A DNA stretch of 6,446 nucleotides. Origin: a bacterium (GTDB lineage Bacteria > Verrucomicrobiota > Verrucomicrobiia > Limisphaerales > J093). The stretch spans positions 1 through 6,446 of the forward strand of contig JAJXTA010000175.1 in the NCBI GenBank assembly GCA_021784265.1. Direction: 5' to 3'. The notes beneath the pieces were generated by a model. It made no database searches, was not told the origin of the DNA, and was given only the letters and a program-made list of their open reading frames with translations. The position numbers and the translations under genes are program-made. Below, piece by piece: positions 1 to 6,072 of the stretch (position 1 is its first letter; each line of letters opens with the position of its first letter).

Positions 1-1
1 G

Positions 2-271
2 GAGACGGGCGAGAACGGAGTTCTGGCGTCCACCTCGGCGGGCGCGCTCGACCCCCGCTTGGTCGATCTCACCTATCTCCCCCGCAACACGGCGTTGCGC
101 CCGGGTCAGACGGTGTACACCAGCGGCTTGGGCGGGGTCTTCCCCGCCGGCATCCCGGTGGGCGCCATCGTCGATTCGCGCAGCATCGGGTATGGGCTGG
201 CCACCGAGGCGCGCGTCAAGCTCAGCGTGGATTCCAGCCGGCTGGAGGAAGTGATGGTGCTGTTCCCATGA
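2..271 (+). CDS. mreC: MreC, rod shape-determining protein, C-terminal part (5' end outside window)
   Basis: This is the last 89 codons of an open frame that enters from the left edge, ending in TGA at 269-271. MreC is a bitopic inner-membrane protein whose periplasmic beta-rich domain binds PBP2 and helps switch on the RodA-PBP2 pair. The visible part fits the C-terminal beta domain: a segment LTYLPR is followed by a GQTVYTSGLGGVFPAGIPVG stretch, matching the conserved 'GD-V-TSGLGG-FP-G-PVG' signature of the family, then a strand-rich tail that ends LEEVMVLFP. The frame has no stop from base 2 onward, so the TTG at 59 is an internal codon and not the start. The stop overlaps the mreD start (ATGA), which indicates translational coupling. 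The N-terminal membrane helix and coiled coil lie upstream and cannot be judged. Confidence 0.92.
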   Translation, partial: ETGENGVLASTSAGALDPRLVDLTYLPRNTALRPGQTVYTSGLGGVFPAGIPVGAIVDSRSIGYGLATEARVKLSVDSSRLEEVMVLFP

Positions 272-819
272 ACTGGCCGAAGACCGCCTGGCTTTTGTTG
301 CTGGCGTTTCTGGGCGTGTTCGCCGAGGCGGCGGTCGAGTGGCCGCGCCCCTGGTGGGGCGTGCAGGTCAACGTGCTGCCCCCGCTGATGGTTTACGCCG
401 CGGCGTCCACCGACCTCGCCAGCTTGGCCTTGCTGGCCTTGCTGGGCGGGCTGTGGTCCGATGCGCTCTCGGCCAACGCGCTCGGGGCCAGCGTCGCGCC
501 GCTCCTGGTTCTTGGGCTGGTCACGGAGCGCTGGCGCGACCTGGTGCTCCGCGAGTTGCCGTATGCCCAGTTCATTCTCGGCTCGGGCGCCAGCGCGCTG
601 GCGCCGCTGCTCACCTTATTGATCCTCCTCAGTGTCGGCCAGCATCCGCTGCTCGGCTGGGGTTCGCTCGGGCAGTGGGTGGCCACCAGCCTGATAGGAG
701 GCGCGCTGACACCGATCTGCTTCCGGCTCCTCGGCCGGCTTGAGGCCTGGTTCACCTATCAACCGATGCGCGAGTCCCCTTTCCGCCCGGACCGCCAGCT
801 CAAACGCGGCCGCTCCTGA
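268..819 (+). CDS. mreD: MreD, rod shape-determining membrane protein
   Basis: This 183-residue, very hydrophobic protein is the usual MreD size or slightly longer. MreD is a polytopic inner-membrane subunit of the Rod complex that works with MreB and MreC in side-wall growth. About five or six membrane segments can be seen, roughly at residues 6-22, 36-47, 50-68, 74-86, 100-123 and 133-152. The tail after residue 165 is hydrophilic and basic (ends RQLKRGRS) and is probably cytoplasmic. A GGLWSDALSANALG stretch at 60-73 fits the 'G-x-x-x-D-x-x-S-x-x-x-x-G' pattern typical of the family. The ATG at 268 overlaps the mreC stop by four bases. A GGAGG at 244-248 is too far upstream (19 bases) to be its ribosome site, so re-initiation after mreC is likely. 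The sequence is poorly conserved, as is usual for MreD; the call rests on topology, the short motif and position between mreC and mrdA. Confidence 0.9.
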   Translation: MNWPKTAWLLLLAFLGVFAEAAVEWPRPWWGVQVNVLPPLMVYAAASTDLASLALLALLGGLWSDALSANALGASVAPLLVLGLVTERWRDLVLRELPYAQFILGSGASALAPLLTLLILLSVGQHPLLGWGSLGQWVATSLIGGALTPICFRLLGRLEAWFTYQPMRESPFRPDRQLKRGRS

Positions 820-821
820 CC

Positions 822-2780
822 ATGCTCATCGTGGACCAACTCCGGAAGGACGACCCGCGCCTGCGCCTGTTGGCGCTGGCGGTCTTGCTCGGCATGAGCC
901 TGCTGTTGACCGGCCTGTGGTACGTGCAGGTCGTCTCCACCCGGCGGTACCAAGCGAGCCTCCAAAACCAAACCTTCCGCACCGTCCGCATTCCCGCCAT
1001 CCGGGGCAAAATCTTGGACCGCAACGGGCTGGTGCTGGCCGAGAACCGGCCCAACTACAGCCTCGATCTCTACATCGAAGAATTGCGGCCGGAATTCGAA
1101 GCGGCCTTCACCCGCGCGCGGGCCGGGCGGCGCCTGAGCCGCGCCACGCGCACCCAACTCCAGGCCGCGACCCGCTATGCGGTGGTCAGCAACGCCGTCC
1201 AGCGCGTCGCCCGTTTGCTGGGCAAGCCGATGGACCTGACCGAGCGGGAGTTCCGCCGCCACCACGATCAGTGGCCCTATCGCCCCCTGCCCCTACTGGA
1301 GAACCTCGACGCCCAAGAGATTGCCCGCTTCCTCGAACAACCCCGCAGCACCCCGGGGATCGACATCGAGTCGCAGCCGGTGCGGTTCTACCCCGCCGGC
1401 ACGGCGGTGGCTCACCTGCTCGGCTACCTCACCCGCGACGACCAGGTCCGCGATGACGAGGAGGGCGGCTTCAACTACAGCCTGCCCAGCTTCCAAGGCG
1501 CCCTGGGCATCGAATATGCCTTCGATAAAGAATTGGCCGGCAAACCGGGCATCAAATCGGTGGTGGTGGACAGCCTCTCCTACCGCGAGGCCGAGACGGT
1601 CTGGCTCACGGCCCGGGCCGGCCAGAACGTGGTGTTGACGCTCGACCTGCCGATCCAACTCGCCGCAGCCCGGGCCTTGCGTTCGTTGGGGGCCAGCGTC
1701 CGCGGCGCGGTGGTGGTCCTGGATGCGTTGGACGGGGATGTGCTCGCCCTCGTCTCCTCGCCCGCGTACGATCCCAACCAGTTCGTGAGTCCGATCGGCA
1801 GCGAGGCCTGGGCCAAGCTCAACGATCCCAAATTGCAGCCCATGCTCAACCGGGCGACCCAAGGCGCCTATCCGCCGGGCTCGGTCTTCAAGCTCGTCGA
1901 TGCCTTGGCCTGCCTGGACTGCGGCGCGCTCACCCCAGCCAGCATTACCAACCTCTTCCACAGCCGGGGCTACTACCAACTGGGCCGCCGCGCCATTGCG
2001 GATACCGCCCCGGCGGGCGATTATGATTTCCGGCGCGCCCTGGCGCGCTCCTGCAACACCTATTTCATCTACTACGGTTTGCGCGCGGGGCGCGACCGTC
2101 TCTTGACCTGGGCCCACCGCTGCGGGTTGGGCGAACGGATCGGCTTGTCCACGCGCCAAGAGACCGCCGGCTACGTGCCCCTACCGGAGGACGTCAAGGG
2201 CATCTGGAACGAAGGCAACGTGGCCAATCTGTGTATTGGCCAGGAGATCGCCGTCACGCCACTGCAAGTGGCGATCATGACCGGCGCCATCGCCAACGGC
2301 GGGGTGTTGTTCTGGCCGCGCTTGGTGGACCGGGTCGATCCCCCCGAGCCCGGATTGGACGACCAGGCCACCCGCCATTTCCCTCCGCAGGCCCGCGGTC
2401 TGCTGGGCGCGGCACCGCTCTATCTCCACCTCGTCCGCCAGGCAATGCTGGCCGATACCGAGGACCCCGAGAACGGGACCGCGTTCAAGGCCTTTCACGC
2501 GCGAGACCGGGTCACCCCTCTGTTGAAGGACTTCCGCGTGGGGGCGAAAACGGGCACGGCGCAGGTCAAGGATGTCCACGGCCGCCTGCGGGAGGAGATC
2601 ACCTGGCTGGCCTCCTTCGGCCCCTACGAGACCCCGCGCTACGTCGTGGTGGTGATGGTCGAAGGCGGCGGCTCGGGCGGGGGCACCTGCGCCCCGGTGG
2701 CGCGGGAAGTGTATCAAGCGATTGAGCAACGGCTGGCCCCGCGCGCGGGAACGCGACCCCAACTGGCCCGGGACAACTGA
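822..2780 (+). CDS. mrdA: Penicillin-binding protein 2 (MrdA), elongasome class B transpeptidase
   Basis: A 652-residue class B PBP, close in size to E. coli PBP2. It crosslinks peptidoglycan stem peptides in the periplasm as the partner of the glycosyltransferase RodA. A short cytoplasmic N-terminus is followed by one membrane helix at about 16-37. The pedestal domain starts with RGKILDRNG (61-69), a hallmark of PBP2. It also holds FYPAGTAVAHLLGY (189-202) and GALGIEYAFDKELAGKPG (226-243). The transpeptidase domain has all three active-site motifs: SVFK (Ser354 nucleophile, Lys357), SCN (410-412) and KTG (576-578, in GAKTGTAQV). A Gly-rich turn GGGSGGG (615-621) precedes CAPVA near the end. 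The start is 2 bases after the mreD stop and puts the membrane helix at the expected distance; no Shine-Dalgarno motif is visible. A Cys-x2-Cys pair (364, 367) lies just after the nucleophile helix. FtsI/PBP3 is the alternative, but the mreCD-rodA context and pedestal motifs favour PBP2. Confidence 0.97.
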   Translation: MLIVDQLRKDDPRLRLLALAVLLGMSLLLTGLWYVQVVSTRRYQASLQNQTFRTVRIPAIRGKILDRNGLVLAENRPNYSLDLYIEELRPEFEAAFTRARAGRRLSRATRTQLQAATRYAVVSNAVQRVARLLGKPMDLTEREFRRHHDQWPYRPLPLLENLDAQEIARFLEQPRSTPGIDIESQPVRFYPAGTAVAHLLGYLTRDDQVRDDEEGGFNYSLPSFQGALGIEYAFDKELAGKPGIKSVVVDSLSYREAETVWLTARAGQNVVLTLDLPIQLAAARALRSLGASVRGAVVVLDALDGDVLALVSSPAYDPNQFVSPIGSEAWAKLNDPKLQPMLNRATQGAYPPGSVFKLVDALACLDCGALTPASITNLFHSRGYYQLGRRAIADTAPAGDYDFRRALARSCNTYFIYYGLRAGRDRLLTWAHRCGLGERIGLSTRQETAGYVPLPEDVKGIWNEGNVANLCIGQEIAVTPLQVAIMTGAIANGGVLFWPRLVDRVDPPEPGLDDQATRHFPPQARGLLGAAPLYLHLVRQAMLADTEDPENGTAFKAFHARDRVTPLLKDFRVGAKTGTAQVKDVHGRLREEITWLASFGPYETPRYVVVVMVEGGGSGGGTCAPVAREVYQAIEQRLAPRAGTRPQLARDN

Positions 2781-2781
2781 G

Positions 2782-3981
2782 ATGCGCTCCACTCCCTTTA
2801 CCGAACGGCACGCGCGGGTCGATTGGCCCTTGCTGGTGGCGCTGTGCGGGTTGACCCTCCTGGGCGCCCTCTTTATCGCCAGCGCGACGCTGGTCAACGA
2901 AGGCGAAGGGGGGGCGTTGTGGCGGCATGCGTGGTTCCGGCAGGTGGTCAACTACGGGGTGGGGTTGATCGCTGGGGCGCTGATCTGCGCCGTCCCCTAC
3001 CATGTCTTGAGCCGGTGGTCGATGGTGGCCTACTGGGCCATGATCCTCTTGCTGGGGCTGGTGCTGCTGGTGGGCACGGTCAGGTTCGGCGCGCGCCGCT
3101 GGATCAGTCTGGGCCCCTTCCCCTTCCAACCCTCGGAGTTCACCAAGATCGCCTTCATCCTGGCGCTGGCCCACTACCTCAGCCGCCCCCCGGACGAGTT
3201 GCGTCGGCCGTGGGTGTTGCTCCAGGCCTTAGGCATGACGGTCCTCCCGTTTGTGCTCATCCTGCGCGAGCCGGACCTAGGGTCGGCCTTGGTCTTCCTC
3301 CCGGTGGGGACCGCCATGATGTTCGTCGCCGGGGTTCCGACCGCCTTCCTGCGGCGGCTGCTGGGCGGCATCGGGGTGGTGATCGCCCTGCTGCTGGTGG
3401 ACATTCTCTTTGCGCCGCCGCGTTGGCAGGTCCGGCTGGAGCCCTATCAGCGCAAACGGCTGATGGTCTATTTCGGCAAGGACTTCGCGCCCGCCAACGC
3501 CAACGAAACGGAGCGGCAACGGGCGCGGCAGGAACAGCGCGACCACTCGTACAACGTGGAACAGGCCCTCATTTCGGTCGGTTCGGGCGGCCTCACCGGC
3601 AAGGGCTGGCGGCACGGGACCCAAAATGCCTTGGGCTACCTGCCGCGGGCGGTGGCCCACAACGACTTCATCTTTGCCGTGATCGCCGAAGAGAGCGGGT
3701 TTGTGGGCAGCGTGCTGGTCCTGACGCTCTACACCGTGGTGCTCTTCTGTGGCCTGCGCACCGCCGGCCAAGCGCGCGACCGCCTGGGCAAACTGGTCGC
3801 CGTCGGGGTGGTCACCCTCTGGTTTAGCCATGTCTTCATCAATATCGGTATGAACATTCGTCTGATGCCCGTGACCGGGATCCCACTGCCGCTGCTCAGT
3901 TACGGCGGAAGTTCGGTGGTCTGCTCCTTGATCGCCGCGGGCCTGCTGGAAAACGTCTATCTCTATCGTCGGCTCTACTAA
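2782..3981 (+). CDS. rodA: RodA, SEDS peptidoglycan glycosyltransferase
   Basis: This 399-residue polytopic SEDS protein polymerises lipid II into glycan strands together with PBP2. About ten membrane segments are visible between residues 16 and 390. Family signatures are all present: FQPSEFTKIAF (115-125), LREPDLGSALVF (161-172), VGSGGLTGKGW (266-276), the catalytic-loop block AHNDFIFAVIAEESGFVG (292-309) and the closing NIGMNIRLMPVTGIPLPLLS block (354-373). Asp295 in HNDFIF corresponds by position to the essential Asp262 of E. coli RodA. The loop before VGSGG (about 230-258) is long and rich in Arg, Glu and Gln, making the protein larger than E. coli RodA (370 residues). An upstream in-frame ATG at 2722 would overlap mrdA and add about 20 hydrophilic residues; I prefer the ATG at 2782, one base after the mrdA stop, with a weak GGGA at 2770-2773. 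FtsW is a less likely reading because of the mrdA neighbour. Confidence 0.97.
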   Translation: MRSTPFTERHARVDWPLLVALCGLTLLGALFIASATLVNEGEGGALWRHAWFRQVVNYGVGLIAGALICAVPYHVLSRWSMVAYWAMILLLGLVLLVGTVRFGARRWISLGPFPFQPSEFTKIAFILALAHYLSRPPDELRRPWVLLQALGMTVLPFVLILREPDLGSALVFLPVGTAMMFVAGVPTAFLRRLLGGIGVVIALLLVDILFAPPRWQVRLEPYQRKRLMVYFGKDFAPANANETERQRARQEQRDHSYNVEQALISVGSGGLTGKGWRHGTQNALGYLPRAVAHNDFIFAVIAEESGFVGSVLVLTLYTVVLFCGLRTAGQARDRLGKLVAVGVVTLWFSHVFINIGMNIRLMPVTGIPLPLLSYGGSSVVCSLIAAGLLENVYLYRRLY

Positions 3982-3986
3982 CACCC

Positions 3987-5972
3987 ATGAACGAACGCAA
4001 CTTCTCCCGCCGTCGGCGTGGCGGCCAACGCTTCCGTCCGACCGGCGGGGCGAAATCCCAGTCCTTCCGCCCGGAGCGCGCCGCCACCGAGGCGCGCGCC
4101 CAAGCCCTCGGGGACAAACCCGCGGACGAGGCCATCTTCGACCAGCACCGGCACGCCCGCGAAATCGAGCGGGCCGAGAACCGGGCCGCCGGCTTGCCCG
4201 AGCAAGCCCCGGAACCGCCGCTGGAGTCGGCCCCGCCCAACCCGTCGGATCATAAACGCGACTTCCGCGAACCCCACCTGGACACCCCGGCGGAGGTCGA
4301 GGAAGAAGCGCACTTCCACCCAGTGCCGGTCCAGGAGCCGCCTCAGGGCCTCGTCGGCACCCTGCGGGCGGCCGCGCACAAGGTGATGAAAAGGGTGCAA
4401 CACCTCATCAAGCCGGCCAAGAAGGTCCACAAAGAGGTCATCATCAACGCCGAGTCGCTCGAAATCCGCGTCGCCGTCCTCGAAGACGGGCGCCTGGAAG
4501 AGTTCAACATCGAGCGGACCGCCGACGAACGGCTGGTCGGCAGCATCTTCAAAGGCAAGGTGCGCAACCTCGAAGACGGCCTCAAGGCGGCCTTTGTTGA
4601 TATCGGCTTCGAGAAGAACGCCTTCCTGCACTACTGGGACATTGTGCCCGCGGGTTTCGACAGCGGCGTGGAACTGGTCGAGCGCGAGCCCAAGCGCCAC
4701 CGGGAGAAGCCGCGCATCACCCAGAAAGACATCCCCCGGCTCTATCCGCCCGGGGCGGAGATCATCGTCCAGGTCACCAAAGGGCCCATCGGCACCAAAG
4801 GCCCGCGGGTGACCACCAACCTGGCGCTGCCCGGCCGCTTCCTGGTGCTCCTGCCCAACTCCGACCAGAGCGGGGTCTCCCGCAAAATCGAGAACCACGA
4901 GGAGCGCCAGCGCCTCAAGGTGATCCTGCGCAAGCTCAGCATCCCGGAAGGCATGGGCGTGATCCTGCGCACGGCCGGTGAAGGTCAGCAGGCGCGCTAC
5001 TTCGTCCGCGACCTGGCCCTGCTGCTCGAGGAGTGGCGCCTGGTCCAACAGCGGATGGAAGAGCGGCCGGCCCCAGCCTGTGTCTTCCAGGAACCGGACC
5101 TGGTCGAACGCACCGTGCGCGACTTCCTGACCGAGGATGTCGAGCGCATCGTCATCGACGGCGCCGAAGATTACGAGCGCATCCGGCAGATGGTGGCCAA
5201 GATCTCGCCCCGCTCGGCGAACAAGACCAAACTCTACAGCGACTCCCAACCCATCTTCGATCGCTTCAATATCTCCCGCCAGTTGGAAAGCGCCTTCTCC
5301 CGCCAGGTCCACCTCAAGAGCGGGGGTTACTTGGTCGTGGATGAAACCGAGGCGCTCGTGGCGATCGACGTCAACACCGGGCGCCATAAGGGGGGCAAGG
5401 ACCCCGAATCCACCATCCTCAAGGTGAACCTCGAGGCGGCGGAGGAGATCTGCCGCCAGCTCCGCCTGCGCAACATGGGCGGGCTGATCGTTCTGGACTT
5501 CATCGACATGAAGGCCCACCGCGACCGCCAAGCGGTTTACCAACGGGTGAAGGAAGGCCTCAAACGGGACCGCGCCAAGACCCATATCCTGCCCATCTCC
5601 CAACTCGGCTTGATGGAAATGACCCGCCAACGCCACACCGAGAGTGTCCGCTCCGCCGTGTACGACGATTGCTCCTACTGTAAAGGCCGGGGCAAAGTGA
5701 AGAGCCCCCTCACCATGAGCGTGGAAATCCAGCGGAAACTGGGGGAAATCCTCAAGAAACGCCACCGCGACGAATCCGATTTCCAGCTCCGCATCGTGGT
5801 CAATCCCACCGTCCTGGATCGCCTCCGCACCGAGGACGAGAAGCTGATCATCGAGATGGAGAAGCGCTATTTCGGGAAGCTCTCCTTCCGCGCCGATCCG
5901 GCGTTCCACGCCGAGCAGTTCAAGATCGTCAACGTGGCGACCAACGAAGAGCTGGCGAGCGTGGGCGGGTAA
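3987..5972 (+). CDS. rng: Ribonuclease G/E family endoribonuclease with N-terminal extension
   Basis: This 661-residue protein is an RNase E/G-type endoribonuclease that cleaves single-stranded RNA, in E. coli acting on rRNA precursors and mRNA. The catalytic core begins near residue 149 with KEVIINAESLEIRVAV, like the N-terminus of RNase G. The S1-type RNA-binding region follows (about 185-275, with GSIFKGKV and AAFVDIGFEKNAFLHYWDI). The DNase I-like domain carries the two metal-binding aspartates: Asp461 in VAIDVNTGRHKGG and Asp504 in GGLIVLDFIDM. Their 43-residue spacing equals that of Asp303 and Asp346 in E. coli RNase E. CSYCKGRGK (562-570) is the Zn-link Cys-x2-Cys that joins subunits. 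The protein stops about 90 residues later, with no RNase E-like C-terminal scaffold. Instead it has about 148 extra N-terminal residues: an Arg-rich head, a Pro/Glu-rich middle and a basic helix at 126-146. The start is 5 bases after rodA without a Shine-Dalgarno motif. An internal ATG at 4386 could give a 528-residue form. Confidence 0.95.
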   Translation: MNERNFSRRRRGGQRFRPTGGAKSQSFRPERAATEARAQALGDKPADEAIFDQHRHAREIERAENRAAGLPEQAPEPPLESAPPNPSDHKRDFREPHLDTPAEVEEEAHFHPVPVQEPPQGLVGTLRAAAHKVMKRVQHLIKPAKKVHKEVIINAESLEIRVAVLEDGRLEEFNIERTADERLVGSIFKGKVRNLEDGLKAAFVDIGFEKNAFLHYWDIVPAGFDSGVELVEREPKRHREKPRITQKDIPRLYPPGAEIIVQVTKGPIGTKGPRVTTNLALPGRFLVLLPNSDQSGVSRKIENHEERQRLKVILRKLSIPEGMGVILRTAGEGQQARYFVRDLALLLEEWRLVQQRMEERPAPACVFQEPDLVERTVRDFLTEDVERIVIDGAEDYERIRQMVAKISPRSANKTKLYSDSQPIFDRFNISRQLESAFSRQVHLKSGGYLVVDETEALVAIDVNTGRHKGGKDPESTILKVNLEAAEEICRQLRLRNMGGLIVLDFIDMKAHRDRQAVYQRVKEGLKRDRAKTHILPISQLGLMEMTRQRHTESVRSAVYDDCSYCKGRGKVKSPLTMSVEIQRKLGEILKKRHRDESDFQLRIVVNPTVLDRLRTEDEKLIIEMEKRYFGKLSFRADPAFHAEQFKIVNVATNEELASVGG

Positions 5973-6072
5973 GCTGAGGTCCAGGGGCGCGGCCCGCCCT
6001 CCGGCCCGCCGCCCGCCCCACGCCTCCGCGGCGGCCCTTGAACGCCGGGCGGCTTCCCGTCAGACTCCGCCG
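5973..6072. other. GC-rich spacer after rng, no clear gene
   Basis: These 100 bases separate the elongasome-rng operon from the AGE-family gene and are the only real intergenic gap in the window. They are very C+G rich. No convincing Shine-Dalgarno motif precedes the ATG at 6073. The only promoter-like match is TTGAAC (6038-6043), 17 bases from CAGACT (6061-6066), which matches the -10 consensus at only three of six bases and would leave almost no leader. Whether the downstream gene has its own promoter or is read through from rng cannot be decided here. Confidence 0.6.
5984..6019 (+). terminator. Possible GC-only stem-loop after rng (weak)
   Basis: GGGGC at 5984-5988 can pair with GCCCC at 6015-6019, and GCGGC at 5989-5993 with GCCGC at 6008-6012. 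This gives a ten-pair stem with a two-base bulge (6013-6014) and a 14-base loop, starting 11 bases after the rng stop codon. No run of T follows, so it does not look like a classical intrinsic terminator. In DNA this rich in G and C such pairing can arise by chance. It may protect the 3' end of the transcript, slow polymerase, or have no role. Confidence 0.22.

Noticed and set aside
59..61. TTG at 59 as the start of a small 70-residue protein
   Set aside because: The frame is open back to base 2 and the residues before this TTG continue the MreC beta domain, so it is an internal leucine codon.
2722..2781. Upstream in-frame ATG for rodA, overlapping the end of mrdA
   Set aside because: It would add 20 hydrophilic residues that are simply an out-of-frame reading of the PBP2 tail. 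The ATG at 2782 gives a normal RodA N-terminus one base after the mrdA stop.
1293..3174. Several long minus-strand frames opposite mrdA and rodA (1293-2159, 2181-2951, 2599-3174)
   Set aside because: They overlap each other and well-supported + strand genes, show no family motifs and are explained by high GC content.
3978..5909. A 643-codon open frame on the minus strand opposite rng
   Set aside because: It lies wholly within a confident RNase G/E gene on the other strand. Its predicted protein has no recognisable motif and a biased composition (many Asp, Leu, His, Gly, Val), as expected from the mirror of GC-rich codons with G or C in third position.
6038..6066. Promoter-like TTGAAC and CAGACT with 17-base spacing before the AGE-family gene
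   Set aside because: The -10 box matches the consensus at only three of six bases and the resulting transcript would be almost leaderless. In this GC-rich spacer the match is too weak to annotate.
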